DNA of 64,000 nucleotides from Marinomonas alcarazii (GCF_003208215.1 NZ_QKLW01000012.1:45551-109550); one strand, 5' to 3'. Counted from the first letter of the stretch, positions 19,523-28,314 are shown. The notes: generated from the letters alone by a model not told the origin. Translations and numbers: made by a program.

Positions 19523-20797
19523 ATGCGGTATTTAGTTTTATTTTTGATTGTTATTAGTGCGAACGTCGCGGCATCCGTGCCTGTGTATGTGCCTATTGGT
19601 TCCAATACTTCTCTAGGGGGTTACGCAAATAGACAATCATTAGAGACATCTTTATCAAACCCAGCAGCCTCCTATTTGATGACACCAATTAATGACTTTC
19701 GCGTCGGCTTTTTGGGACCTTTAGATTTTGGGTTAGAGATTGGTGATATAAAAGGGATAGAGGATAAGGTTGGCGATCTGGGCGATAAACTGGAAGCAGA
19801 CTACAGTAGCGAGGCTGAAATTAATGCTGCTCTAGCTGAAGTAAACGCCTCTCTTGCGTTGTTAGAAGGGGATGCTTATCTAAAGGTCTATGGTTCCTTA
19901 CAAGCCCCATTTGCTCCAATTATTTACAAGACTCATAATCGAGGCGCTTTCTCTATTGATGCGAGTGCTTCTTTCGTCGCTCGCTTAGGGTTATTAGCGG
20001 ACGATATTTCGGTTGTTAATACAGGCAGTGATTTTAATTTTGAATCTAACTCTTCTGTCATTATAAAGCGGGCAACTGACTATCGTTTTGGCGTTGGTTA
20101 CAGTCAATTGGTGGGCAGGCCAGTCAGCGGTGCGCTTATTGTTGGGGGTAAAGTAAACCTTCATCGAATGGCGCTGGGGCAAAAAATATCAGTGCTATCT
20201 GATGGTGACAGTGATGACAGCTTGTCGATGAGCTACATATTTGACCGCGATTATGTTGATTCTGGGATAGGAATTGATCTTGGTGCGATCTGGGCTGCGC
20301 CGAATTATCAACTAGGTGCGACGGTAGCTAACATTAATGAGCCTGAGTTTAAGTTTAAAAAACTGGGTAATTGTACAGGGTTATCGGGCTCTGAATTGAA
20401 CGCTTGTAATGTCGCTATTGACCTAGCAAATAAAGATAAGCTGACATTAAATGAAACATATAAAAAGAAGGCGCAGTTGACCGTTGATGCAGCGATCATG
20501 AGCGTAAATCAAAATTGGTCCTTAGCAGGGTCATTTGATGTGAATTCAATTGCGGGGCCTTTGGGTGATAAGTATCAATGGAGTACCGTCTCAATCTCCC
20601 ATTTTAGCGATAATATCTTCTTTCCTGGTATTCGTGTTGGTTACAGAAAGAACCATGCTGGTAGCCAATTAAGCTATCTAACAGGTGGTCTGACCTTAAG
20701 TAGACGCTTCAACTTAGATTTAGCTTATGGCTTGGAAAGTGCCGATAGCACCCCAAGAAGTATTAGCTTTTCGTTAGGGTATGCGTTCGCATTTTAG
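19523..20797 (+). CDS. Outer-membrane beta-barrel protein, TraF_2-like family (paralogue 2)
   Basis: 424 residues from the ATG at 19523, which gives a clean signal peptide (MRYLVLFLIVISANVAAS); an ATG at 19508 only adds MDNGL and has no ribosome-binding site. It is paralogous to the upstream gene: ANRQSLETSLSNPAASYLM matches the NPAA motif, GVGYSQ and NINEPEF recur, and both end in an aromatic (GYAFAF here). It carries an insert with a cysteine pair (GNCTGLSGSELNACN) absent from paralogue 1, probably an extracellular disulfide loop. The role is unknown. The two likely arose by tandem duplication followed by divergence. Confidence 0.68.
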   Translation: MRYLVLFLIVISANVAASVPVYVPIGSNTSLGGYANRQSLETSLSNPAASYLMTPINDFRVGFLGPLDFGLEIGDIKGIEDKVGDLGDKLEADYSSEAEINAALAEVNASLALLEGDAYLKVYGSLQAPFAPIIYKTHNRGAFSIDASASFVARLGLLADDISVVNTGSDFNFESNSSVIIKRATDYRFGVGYSQLVGRPVSGALIVGGKVNLHRMALGQKISVLSDGDSDDSLSMSYIFDRDYVDSGIGIDLGAIWAAPNYQLGATVANINEPEFKFKKLGNCTGLSGSELNACNVAIDLANKDKLTLNETYKKKAQLTVDAAIMSVNQNWSLAGSFDVNSIAGPLGDKYQWSTVSISHFSDNIFFPGIRVGYRKNHAGSQLSYLTGGLTLSRRFNLDLAYGLESADSTPRSISFSLGYAFAF

Positions 20798-20808
20798 GTT
20801 TTTCTTAC

Positions 20809-21393
20809 TTATACATTGATAATACGGCTTGGTGTTATTATCGCCTGCAAAGGCACATCCCAACCTTCAACAGGCAGGTTTTTTACTTCTTGGCAGTCAT
20901 GGGCCAAGCCAATTAGCAGTGGTTTTTCGTTGGCTTTTTTGTCAGCAAATGTTCTGTCATAGAAGCCACCTCCCATACCAAGACGTCCACCCTGTGAATC
21001 AAACCCCACCAAGGGCAGCAAAACCACATCCAGTTCATCGCCAGACAGATATTCGGTAGTGACGGGCTCTTTTATGCCAAACACATTTTCTTGCCAAACC
21101 GTGTTAGGAGTATAGCGTGCAAAGGTTAGTTGTTTCCCTTGAATAACAGGAAGATAAGTCTGGATTCCTTGCTGCCAATAGTAGTCGCATAAAAGGTGTG
21201 GTGAAATTTCGCCATCATTTGTAAGGTACAAGGCGATGCGCTTAGCGTTCTCTACTTCTGGGAGATTAAGATGATTCTTAAGACAAAAAACGAGTTGAGT
21301 TGCAGCTGCTAGCTGTTCCTCTGCCGATAGGCTTCTTCTAGTTTGGCGTAATTGTCGACGTAGTGTTTGTCTAGGGTCTAGATGAGAGGTCAT
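20809..21393 (-). CDS. fau: 5-formyltetrahydrofolate cyclo-ligase
   Basis: 194 residues from the ATG at 21393 (MTSHLDPRQTLRRQLRQTRR). It converts 5-formyl-THF to 5,10-methenyl-THF with ATP. The family's C-terminal signature, RLGMGGGFYDRTF, is intact, and the N-terminal basic RRQLRQTRR holds the ATP-phosphate contacts. A start at 21408 would overlap the 6S RNA and is rejected. The gene follows 6S RNA and zapA, the conserved gammaproteobacterial arrangement; 6S RNA and this mRNA are usually made as one transcript. It is convergent with barrel paralogue 2, only 11 bp away. Confidence 0.94.
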   Translation of the reverse strand: MTSHLDPRQTLRRQLRQTRRSLSAEEQLAAATQLVFCLKNHLNLPEVENAKRIALYLTNDGEISPHLLCDYYWQQGIQTYLPVIQGKQLTFARYTPNTVWQENVFGIKEPVTTEYLSGDELDVVLLPLVGFDSQGGRLGMGGGFYDRTFADKKANEKPLLIGLAHDCQEVKNLPVEGWDVPLQAIITPSRIINV

Positions 21394-21575
21394 AAAAGAG
21401 TTTCCCAAGTTGCCGTTTCGGCTATTGGCCTTGAACCCAGTGGTTCAAGGTGGAGAGAGCTGTGATTCTTTAGGCTTTCCGACGCACGGACATGCACACC
21501 AAACCAGCAGGCTCTTTCCGGGGTATTACTCATAGGCTCAAGGGCGTTAAGCCGCTTCGAACAACCCAGGAAACG
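21394..21575 (-). ncRNA. ssrS: 6S RNA
   Basis: About 182 nt on the minus strand, between zapA and the 5-FCL gene as in other gammaproteobacteria (E. coli 6S is 184 nt). Recognisable conserved parts are the hairpin CCTTGAACCACTGGGTTCAAG, the early TGTTCGAAGCGG stretch, and GTGCATGTCCGTGCGTCGG. The ends pair (GTTTCC near the 5' end with GGGAAAC near the 3' end) to form the terminal stem around the open-promoter-like bubble. A -10 hexamer TATACT lies at 21587-21582, placing the 5' end near 21575. The 3' end falls in a CTCTTTT stretch near 21394. 6S RNA binds sigma70 RNA polymerase in stationary phase. Exact ends are estimates. Confidence 0.92.
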
Positions 21576-21704
21576 AAGTGCAGTATAGAGTATGTTGATA
21601 GAGAAATCACTCAATCGGCCCATTCGTTTTCTGTGCTCTATGAAGAAAATTCGTGTTCTACGCTTGCAATCAAAAAAGTAGATCAAGAAATAAACCACGG
21701 ATGT

Positions 21705-22004
21705 TTATTCGTTAACCAACTTTGTTTCATGCGCTAATGCTGCATCAAGCTGCGATGTCAGTTCTCGCAACTGTTGCTCGTTAGAGCGTGCGTATTTTCT
21801 GTTATTTAGCATATCGTGAGTAATATTCAATGCAGCAAGTACAGCGATTTTTTCAAGACCGATGATTTTCCCACTGGCTTTGATCTCACGCATTTGATTG
21901 TTCAAATATTCAGCCGCTTCTTTTAAATCGGCTTCATGCCCTTTAGGGCAATTTATCTTATAATTTTGTCCCAGTATGGCGACTGACACAGTTGGCTTAT
22001 CCAT
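21705..22004 (-). CDS. zapA: Cell-division protein ZapA
   Basis: 99 residues from the ATG at 22004 (MDKPTVSVAILGQNYKINCP), preceded by GGAG at 6-nt spacing; the longer frame to 22124 has no support. ZapA crosslinks FtsZ filaments at midcell. The N-terminal VAILGQNYKINCPKGHE globular head and the C-terminal coiled coil (SNEQQLRELTSQLDAALAHE) match the family. It is the first gene of the conserved zapA-ssrS-fau unit. It is divergent from prfB. Confidence 0.94.
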   Translation of the reverse strand: MDKPTVSVAILGQNYKINCPKGHEADLKEAAEYLNNQMREIKASGKIIGLEKIAVLAALNITHDMLNNRKYARSNEQQLRELTSQLDAALAHETKLVNE

Positions 22005-22148
22005 ATTGACTCCATTTGATAGCAAGGCCCACAAAAAATGGTCTGTTTTTCCATCATTGGGTAGCGAATGGCATTTTATGCTGCGACTAAATTCGTTACA
22101 ATTCCGAATTACATTTATCCACACTGTTTATAGCAAATTGACGCCAAT

Positions 22149-23244
22149 ATGGAAATAAACCCGATACTTTCTAAGATAAAAGACCTTTCTGCCCGTTCTG
22201 TAACCCTACGGGGGTATCTTTGACTACGAGTCAAAGAAAGAACGCTTAGAGGAAGTTAACCGTGAACTGGAAGATCCCGCTATTTGGAATGATCCAGAGT
22301 ACGCCCAAAAACTTGGCAAAGAACGCTCTGCGCTTGAAGCTGTAGTTGAAACCCTAGACAGCATGGAATCCGGTCTGAACGATTCTAAAGAGCTGCTAGA
22401 TATCGCTGTAGAAGAAAACGACGAAGATTCTGTAGAAGCGGTTGAGCTCGAGCTGCAAGAGCTAGAAGCCCTACTAGGGAAACTAGAATTCCGTCGCATG
22501 TTCTCCAAGGAAATGGATGAAAACAGCGCCTTCTTAGACATTCAGTCAGGCTCTGGTGGTACAGAGGCTCAAGATTGGGCCAACATCCTGTTACGTATGT
22601 ATTTGCGCTGGGGTGAAGATAAAGGTTTTAAAGTTGAGCTAATGGAAGTTTCCGCAGGCGATGTTGCTGGGATTAAATCTGCAACAATTCGATTTGAAGG
22701 GGAATACGCTTTTGGCTGGCTACGTACCGAAACAGGCGTACATCGCTTGGTGCGCAAGTCACCGTTTGACTCAGGTAATCGTCGTCATACGTCATTTGCG
22801 TCCGTCTTCGTATCACCTGAGATTGATGACAACGTTGATATTGAAATTAATCCAGCGGATCTACGCACGGATACTTACCGTTCGTCTGGTGCGGGTGGTC
22901 AGCACGTAAACACCACCGATTCAGCGGTACGTATTACCCATGTTCCTTCTGGTATAGTAGTGCAATGTCAAAACCAGCGTTCTCAACATGCTAACCGTGA
23001 TTTCGCGATGAAGCAGTTGCGTGCAAAATTGTATGAGTTGGAAATGATGAAACGTTCTGAAGCGGCGCAAGCTTTGGAAGATAGCAAATCTGATATTGGG
23101 TGGGGCAGTCAAATTCGTTCTTACGTTTTGGATGCATCACGTATTAAAGATTTACGTACTGGCGTGGAAAGCTCGAATACTGGTGCGGTACTGGATGGCA
23201 ACTTGGACCAGTTTATTGTTGCAAGCTTAAAGCAAGGCCTATAA
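22149..23244 (+). CDS. prfB: Peptide chain release factor 2, with programmed +1 frameshift
   Basis: Read as 24 codons from ATG 22149 to the in-frame TGA at 22221-22223, then +1 shifted from GAC at 22222, giving 364 residues (typical RF2 is 365). The shift site reads CTACGGGGGTATCTTTGAC: a Shine-Dalgarno-like GGGGG three nucleotides before CTT-TGA-C, the classic autoregulatory arrangement where low RF2 favours the shift. RF2 recognises UGA and UAA. The stop-codon tripeptide SPF ([15 protein letters not shown]) and the catalytic GGQ ([16 protein letters not shown]) are intact. A simple ORF call starting at 22363 would lose the N-terminal ~70 residues. It lies 48 nt upstream of lysS. Confidence 0.97.
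22204..22225 (+). other. prfB programmed frameshift signal
   Basis: GGGGG at 22210-22214, slippery CTT at 22218-22220, UGA stop at 22221-22223 followed by C. Ribosomes slip +1 from CUU to UUU. All elements of the E. coli-type signal are present at the usual spacing. Confidence 0.95.
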
Positions 23245-23292
23245 AGCGGCGTTTCTTATTTAGAACATTTAAAAAGAGTAGATAGCAAAATC

Positions 23293-24795
23293 ATGGCTAA
23301 CGAAAAAAACATAGAATCCACAGCACAATCAGACGACAACCGTTTAGTAGCGGAACGTCGTGGTAAATTGGCGGCGATCCGCGCTGAGCGCAATGCTTAC
23401 CCGAACACGTTTCGTCCAAATGCATACGCAGCCGACCTTCAGGCCGAATTCGGCGAATTTGAAAAAGCCGAGCTAGAAGAGAAAGACCATAAAGTCAGTA
23501 TTGCTGGTCGCATTGTTCGTAATCGCGGCGCTTTCATGTTGCTACAAGACATGACTGGACAAATCCAAGCTTATGTAAATCGTAAAGCCTTGAGCCCAGA
23601 GTTATTGGCTGATCAAAAAACGTGGGACTTGGGCGATATCATTGGTATTTCTGGCCCTGTGCACAAATCTGGCAAAGGCGACTTGTACATTGATATGCAA
23701 GAAGCGCAATTGCTCACCAAATCGTTGCGTCCTTTGCCAGACAAGCATCATGGTTTGTCTGACATGGAAATGCGTTACCGTCAGCGTTATGTTGATTTGA
23801 TTGTAAACGAAGAGTCCCGCGAGACGTTCCAAATGCGTTCAAAAATCATCTCTACGATTCGTCGCTTCCTAGAAGATCGTCGTTTCATGGAAGTTGAAAC
23901 GCCAATGCTACAAACCATTCCTGGTGGTGCGACGGCTCGTCCGTTCGTAACGCATCATAATGCCATGGACATGAGTATGTACTTGCGTATCGCACCAGAG
24001 CTTTACTTAAAGCGTTTGGTCGTCGGTGGTTTTGAGCGTGTATTTGAGATTAACCGCAACTTCCGTAATGAAGGTACATCGACTCGTCACAATCCAGAAT
24101 TCACTATGATCGAATTCTACCAAGCCTACGCGGACTACAAAGATCTAATGGATCTTACAGAAGACATGTTGCGCACTGTCGCGGAAAAAGTCTTGGGTAC
24201 GACCAAAGTGACCTATCAAGGTTCTGAATACGACTTTGGTGCGCCTTTTGTACGTATGACCATGCTTGAGTCTATTTTGCACTACAACCCAGAGTTAACG
24301 GCTGCGGATCTAGAAACGGTTGAGAAGGCAACAGAGGTTGCGAAGAAACTAAAAATCGATGTGAAACCGATTTGGGGTCTTGGCAAACTTTGGACAGAAA
24401 TCTTCGAAGAAACCGCAGAACACAAATTGGATCAACCGACATTCATTACTGAATACCCAGCGGAAGTGTCTCCACTTGCGCGTCGTAATGATGATAATGA
24501 TTTCATTACAGACCGTTTTGAATTCTTCGTTGGTGGTCGTGAAATTGCTAACGGTTTCTCGGAGCTTAATGATCCAGAAGACCAAGCCGAGCGCTTCATG
24601 CGTCAGGTTGCTGAAAAAGACGCAGGTGATGACGAAGCCATGCATTACGATGCAGACTACATCAATGCGTTAGAATATGGCCTACCTCCAACCGCTGGTG
24701 AAGGTATTGGTATCGACCGTTTGGTGATGTTGTTCACCAATGCGCCTTCGATCCGTGACGTATTATTGTTCCCACATATGAAGCCTCAGGACTGA
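23293..24795 (+). CDS. lysS: Lysyl-tRNA synthetase, class II
   Basis: 500 residues. The N-terminal OB-fold anticodon-binding domain (about residues 60-160; [20 protein letters not shown]) is followed by the class II catalytic core. Motif 1 lies around [15 protein letters not shown], motif 2 is [20 protein letters not shown], and motif 3 is [13 protein letters not shown]. Length matches the family. It follows prfB, the usual gammaproteobacterial pair, and ends shortly before a 20-bp palindromic terminator. Confidence 0.98.
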   Translation: MANEKNIESTAQSDDNRLVAERRGKLAAIRAERNAYPNTFRPNAYAADLQAEFGEFEKAELEEKDHKVSIAGRIVRNRGAFMLLQDMTGQIQAYVNRKALSPELLADQKTWDLGDIIGISGPVHKSGKGDLYIDMQEAQLLTKSLRPLPDKHHGLSDMEMRYRQRYVDLIVNEESRETFQMRSKIISTIRRFLEDRRFMEVETPMLQTIPGGATARPFVTHHNAMDMSMYLRIAPELYLKRLVVGGFERVFEINRNFRNEGTSTRHNPEFTMIEFYQAYADYKDLMDLTEDMLRTVAEKVLGTTKVTYQGSEYDFGAPFVRMTMLESILHYNPELTAADLETVEKATEVAKKLKIDVKPIWGLGKLWTEIFEETAEHKLDQPTFITEYPAEVSPLARRNDDNDFITDRFEFFVGGREIANGFSELNDPEDQAERFMRQVAEKDAGDDEAMHYDADYINALEYGLPPTAGEGIGIDRLVMLFTNAPSIRDVLLFPHMKPQD

Positions 24796-24839
24796 TCCTA
24801 GGCCGGATAGTCACTGATAAAAAATTCTAATGTATTTAT

Positions 24840-24866
24840 AAGGCCTCAATTGAGGCCTTATTTTGT
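24840..24866 (+). terminator. Intrinsic terminator after lysS
   Basis: Perfect palindrome AAGGCCTCAATTGAGGCCTT (24840-24859) followed by ATTTTGTTT. Confidence 0.82.
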
Positions 24867-24873
24867 TTCTATT

Positions 24874-24949
24874 AAAGGGGCCAGATCCCATTAATTTTAA
24901 CAAAATTTGCCTTATCTAATATCTACTTTTAAAGGGCTCTGACCCCTTT
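24874..24949. repeat. REP-like inverted pair (candidate REPIN)
   Basis: AAAGGGGCCAGATCCC at 24874-24889 and, in opposite orientation, GGGCTCTGACCCCTTT at 24934-24949. Both match the pattern AAAGGGGYCAGAKCCC and are separated by 44 bp of AT-rich sequence. Motifs of this kind accompany REP-associated (IS200-like) tyrosine transposases in many gammaproteobacteria; no such transposase is in the window. The element sits between lysS and hisC and may carry or disturb the hisC promoter. Confidence 0.65.
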
Positions 24950-24971
24950 ATAAAAAGTAATGGAGAGTTAT

Positions 24972-26033
24972 ATGAGTCGTTTTTGGACAGATAAAATTGC
25001 TTCTCTTGACCCTTATGTGCCAGGCGAACAACCGCAAGACAAAAAGTACATCAAGCTAAATACTAACGAAAGTCCCTATTCGCCATCACCTAAGGCGTTA
25101 GAGGCTATGGCCCTTGAAGTCAGTGAGCGTTTACGTCTTTATCCAGATCCAAACTGCGTGACGCTGAAAAACGCTTTAGCAAATAGTTATCAGTTGGACG
25201 CTAATCAAGTGTTTGTTGGTAATGGCTCGGATGAAGTCTTGGCTTTGGCTTTTATGGGGTATTTTGCTGGCGGTAAACCATTGGCATTCGCGGACATCAC
25301 TTATAGCTTTTATAAGGTCTATGCTGGCTTATACAGCATCGAACCAAAACTGATCCCATTAAGTGATGATTTCGACATTGTTCCCGCGGATTACCAAAAC
25401 TTGGATGTATCAGGCGTTGTTGTTACCAATCCAAACGCACCAACGGGTAAGGCTTTGCCTTTGACGGATATTGAGACGATTCTAAAAGCAAACCCAGATG
25501 TGGTCGTGTTGGTTGATGAGGCCTATGTGGATTTTGGTGCGCAAAGTGCGGCGTCTTTGATCAACCAATACCCAAACCTTTTGGTTGTACAGACTTTGTC
25601 TAAATCCCGTGCCTTAGCAGGTATTCGTGTGGGTTACGCATTGGGTCACCCAGATTTGATTGAAGGTTTGGAGCGTTTGAAGAACTCTTTCAACTCCTAT
25701 CCAATCGATCGCATTGCTTTAGCAGGTGCGACAGCAGCGGTGGAAGATGAAGCGTATTTAAAAGAGATTTGTGATAAAACCATCGCCACTCGAGAGCAGT
25801 CCGTCAAAGACCTTGAAGCGTTAGGGTTCCACATCATTCCATCAGCAACAAACTTTGTTTTCGCAACACACCCAGAAAAAAATGCCGAACAAATTTACTT
25901 GGCTCTAAAAGAGCGGGGCATCCTTGTGCGCTTCTTTGGTAGCAACAAACCTCGCATCGGTAACTACCTTCGCATCACTATTGGTACTGACGAAGAAATG
26001 GCGGCGCTTACGGCTGCTTTGAAAACCTTGTAA
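24972..26033 (+). CDS. hisC: Histidinol-phosphate aminotransferase
   Basis: 353 residues from the ATG at 24972 (MSRFWTDKIASLDPYVPGEQ), which follows GGAGAG at good spacing; the ATG at 24960 overlaps that ribosome-binding site. This is a fold-type I PLP enzyme that transaminates imidazole-acetol phosphate with glutamate. Visible motifs are KLNTNESPYSPSPKAL, the NPNAPTGKAL segment, VLVDEAYVDFG, and the PLP lysine in TLSKSRALAGIRVGYALG. It is isolated from other his genes. It could instead serve an aromatic-acid transamination, but the HisC match is straightforward. Confidence 0.92.
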   Translation: MSRFWTDKIASLDPYVPGEQPQDKKYIKLNTNESPYSPSPKALEAMALEVSERLRLYPDPNCVTLKNALANSYQLDANQVFVGNGSDEVLALAFMGYFAGGKPLAFADITYSFYKVYAGLYSIEPKLIPLSDDFDIVPADYQNLDVSGVVVTNPNAPTGKALPLTDIETILKANPDVVVLVDEAYVDFGAQSAASLINQYPNLLVVQTLSKSRALAGIRVGYALGHPDLIEGLERLKNSFNSYPIDRIALAGATAAVEDEAYLKEICDKTIATREQSVKDLEALGFHIIPSATNFVFATHPEKNAEQIYLALKERGILVRFFGSNKPRIGNYLRITIGTDEEMAALTAALKTL

Positions 26034-26069
26034 CTGCCTATTTATAGCCTTTATTAAAAGATATATCTT

Positions 26070-26099
26070 AAAAACCGCTCGTAAATGAGCGGTTTTTTT
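26070..26099 (+). terminator. Intrinsic terminator after hisC
   Basis: AAAAACCGCTC (26070-26080) pairs with GAGCGGTTTTT (26087-26097) with a 6-nt loop and a T-run. Confidence 0.92.
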
Positions 26100-26269
26100 A
26101 TTGGTTTTAGGTGAGGATTACTTTGATATAAAGTGAAACGCTGCGAGTGTAATTAAATCAAACGCAGCCAAAATGGTTTATTAAGGTTATGATTTCTTGA
26201 ATTGGGTTTAACTAAAAATAGTGTAATACTGACATCTTACGAAGTGGGCACCTAATCGATGCGAGTCTT

Positions 26270-26839
26270 ATGAATCAATCTTTATTATCGGAACAGCACA
26301 CCACGGAATCCTTAGCAAATTTGCTGCTTAGAGTTGCTCAAGAAGATCGTCTTGCCTTTTCTGAGTTGTATGATGCTACTCATCGGAAACTTTTTGGCAT
26401 AGTTTCTCGTATCTTAAAGAATCAGGCGGCGTCTGAAGAGGTGCTGCAAGAAGTTTATCTTAAGATATGGGAGAAGGCAGAGAGTTTTGATGCACGTGTT
26501 GCTTCCCCCATTACTTGGATGGCGACGATTGCACGTAATCGTACGATTGATGAGGTTCGAAAAAATAAGCTGCCAGACAGTGAAGCCGATGTAGATTTTG
26601 ATTTAATCGCAGACGATTCTATGGCACCAGATGACATTTTTACTAAGAGCCAAGATTTATTAAAACTGGAAACGTGTTTGGATGGCCTTGAACCGCCTCG
26701 TGCACAAATGATTAAAGCAGCTTATCTAGACGGACTTTCTCGTCAAGAGCTTGCTGAACGTTTCAAACAGCCGCTAGGCACCATTAAAACTTGGCTTCAT
26801 CGCAGCATTAAGCAGCTGCAAGGTTGTATGAAATTATGA
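26270..26839 (+). CDS. ECF-type RNA polymerase sigma factor
   Basis: 189 residues with sigma region 2 (FSELYDATHRKLFGIVSRIL, then VYLKIWEKAESFD and WMATIARNRTIDEVRK) and region 4 (DGLSRQELAERFKQPLGTIK followed by TWLHRSIKQL). No region 1 or 3, so it is an ECF sigma. The stop overlaps the start of the downstream anti-sigma gene by 4 nt (ATGA), the classic coupled sigma/anti-sigma layout. The signal it answers is unknown; related pairs respond to envelope or oxidative stress. Confidence 0.93.
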   Translation: MNQSLLSEQHTTESLANLLLRVAQEDRLAFSELYDATHRKLFGIVSRILKNQAASEEVLQEVYLKIWEKAESFDARVASPITWMATIARNRTIDEVRKNKLPDSEADVDFDLIADDSMAPDDIFTKSQDLLKLETCLDGLEPPRAQMIKAAYLDGLSRQELAERFKQPLGTIKTWLHRSIKQLQGCMKL

Positions 26840-27600
26840 TTAACGACGAAGAGACATCCATTCAAACATTGGCGGCAGAGTATGTGCTTGGTACGTTGGA
26901 CAAGGACGAGCGCGAGACGGTAGAAGCTCGACGTGTGAATGAGCCTATGCTTGAGCAAGCCATTGTAAACTGGCAAGCCCACTTTGCTGGTTTGAACGAT
27001 TATGCGCAGGATGCAGAGCCAAGAGAAGGCTTGTTTGAAGAGATTTTGGCTAAACTCGACCAACGAACGAATAAAAATCCTGTCAGTAATAATTCACTAA
27101 ATTCTGCCGCTTCCGCTGTTGTTGTCGAAATGGAAGCGATGCGGATTAAAATGAAGCGTTGGCGTTTAGGGGCATTTGGTGCATCAGCTATTGCGGCTTG
27201 TCTTGCCATCTTTATGGTCGTTAAACCGCCAATAGCGCCAGCCGTTCAGGCTAACGCGCCTTTTGTTGCAGTGTTTCAAGCAGATGATAAGCAGCCAGCT
27301 TTTATTATGTCGCTGGATATAGAAACTCGACAACTTACTGTTCGACCAGTTACCGCACAAGGACAAGAAGCAGGTAAAACCTATCAGTTATGGATTAAAG
27401 CCGATGAAATTGGCCCAGCGCCGCGCTCTTTAGGTTTATTGGCGAATGTTGCTGCACCCATTCAAAAGCAAATCAATTATGACCCTGCGGTGATTCGCCA
27501 CGCGACGTTTGGTATCAGTGTGGAACCTGCGGGGGGATCTCCAACTGGCGTGCCAACAGGCCCGGCCATTCATGGCAGACTGTACCCGACGTCTTTATAA
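26836..27600 (+). CDS. RskA-type anti-sigma factor
   Basis: 254 residues from the ATG at 26836, overlapping the sigma stop; a TTG at 26824 is less likely. The N-terminal ~75 residues form the cytoplasmic zinc-less anti-sigma region (AAEYVLGTLDKDERETVEAR). One transmembrane helix lies at about residues 111-129 (LGAFGASAIAACLAIFMVV). The periplasmic C-terminal RskA domain ends with GGSPTGVPTGPAIHGRL, the family's hallmark. It should hold the ECF sigma inactive until an envelope signal removes it. A terminator follows. Confidence 0.93.
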   Translation: MINDEETSIQTLAAEYVLGTLDKDERETVEARRVNEPMLEQAIVNWQAHFAGLNDYAQDAEPREGLFEEILAKLDQRTNKNPVSNNSLNSAASAVVVEMEAMRIKMKRWRLGAFGASAIAACLAIFMVVKPPIAPAVQANAPFVAVFQADDKQPAFIMSLDIETRQLTVRPVTAQGQEAGKTYQLWIKADEIGPAPRSLGLLANVAAPIQKQINYDPAVIRHATFGISVEPAGGSPTGVPTGPAIHGRLYPTSL

Positions 27601-27620
27601 TCTAGACATAATAGTTATGG

Positions 27621-27650
27621 AAGCCAACCTAAATAGGTTGGCTTTTTTTA
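27621..27650 (+). terminator. Intrinsic terminator after anti-sigma gene
   Basis: AAGCCAACCT (27621-27630) pairs with AGGTTGGCTT (27635-27644), followed by a T-run. Confidence 0.93.
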
Positions 27651-27706
27651 TGTTGTGCCTTTACTTTGAGGTTTTTGAAAAATAATTCAAAAAAACATGT
27701 AGTGAC

Positions 27707-27734
27707 TGAAACCTTTTTAAATTGTGCTCGTAGC
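27707..27734 (+). promoter_or_regulatory. Candidate ECF promoter upstream of DUF7282 gene
   Basis: TGAAAC (27707-27712), 16-bp spacer, CGTAGC (27729-27734). A GAAAC-like -35 with a CGTA-like -10 is a common ECF pattern. The neighbouring ECF sigma is the obvious candidate to read it. I could not find a clear copy upstream of the sigma gene itself, so the assignment is tentative. Confidence 0.4.
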
Positions 27735-27787
27735 TATGAGTGTAAAAGGAAAATACTACTCAATAAGACACAATGTAGAGGTATATT

Positions 27788-28213
27788 ATGAAAAATACAT
27801 TTTCACGTATTGCGCTTGGTTTAGGTGTTTTGACAATGACTGGTGCTGCGTTAGCGGGTGGAATGAACGGCAAGCTTTCGGTAAAAGGCAGCGATCAAGA
27901 TGTATCTGGTGGCACCGTAAGTGCGGATGTCGTTACCGCGGATAGTAATGGTTGGTTAGTTGTTCATCGCACAGATAAGGCAATGAAACCAGGCCCTGTG
28001 GTGGCGTATGCACCACTTAGAAAAGGTATGAATCATGACGTATCGGCGATTTTAACAGAGCCAGTTAAATCCGGTGAAATGCTGATGCTGATGTTGCATG
28101 GCGAAGCTGGTGGCATGAAAACCGGTATTTTCGAATACACTTTAGGTGCGAAAGAAGACGGCCCAATCAAGGTGAACGGCAAGCTAGTGATGGATGTGAT
28201 CACAGCCAAGTAA
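27788..28213 (+). CDS. Secreted DUF7282-family protein
   Basis: 141 residues with a signal peptide (MKNTFSRIALGLGVLTMTGA, cleavage after ALA). The mature region fits DUF7282: DSNGWLVVHRTD, GPVVAYAPLRKGMNHDV, LMLMLHGEAGGMKTGIFEY and a final PIKVNGKLVMDV. The function is unknown. It is periplasmic or cell-surface. It lies downstream of an ECF sigma/anti-sigma pair with a candidate ECF promoter, so it may be the local target of that system. A strong terminator follows. Confidence 0.75.
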   Translation: MKNTFSRIALGLGVLTMTGAALAGGMNGKLSVKGSDQDVSGGTVSADVVTADSNGWLVVHRTDKAMKPGPVVAYAPLRKGMNHDVSAILTEPVKSGEMLMLMLHGEAGGMKTGIFEYTLGAKEDGPIKVNGKLVMDVITAK

Positions 28214-28233
28214 AATGCCAAAAATACGCAATT

Positions 28234-28270
28234 AAAAAGGGGCGGATAAAACTTATCTGCCCCTTTTTTT
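28234..28270 (+). terminator. Intrinsic terminator after DUF7282 gene
   Basis: AAAAAGGGGCGGATAA (28234-28249) pairs with TTATCTGCCCCTTTTT (28253-28268), with one G-U pair and a T-run. Confidence 0.92.
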
Positions 28271-28314
28271 ATCGGTTATTTTTGCTTTTACCTGTACACT
28301 CATTTTTTGGCTAA

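Noticed and set aside
18168..20797. Conjugation locus suggested by the TraF label
   Set aside because: There are no other transfer, relaxase or pilus genes; the proteins look like outer-membrane barrels.
21390..21737. Small open frames on both strands between zapA and the 5-FCL gene
   Set aside because: They lie over the 6S RNA and lack ribosome-binding sites and domain sequence.
22363..23244. RF2 beginning at 22363
   Set aside because: This omits the N-terminal domain; the frameshift-aware start at 22149 gives the full-length protein.
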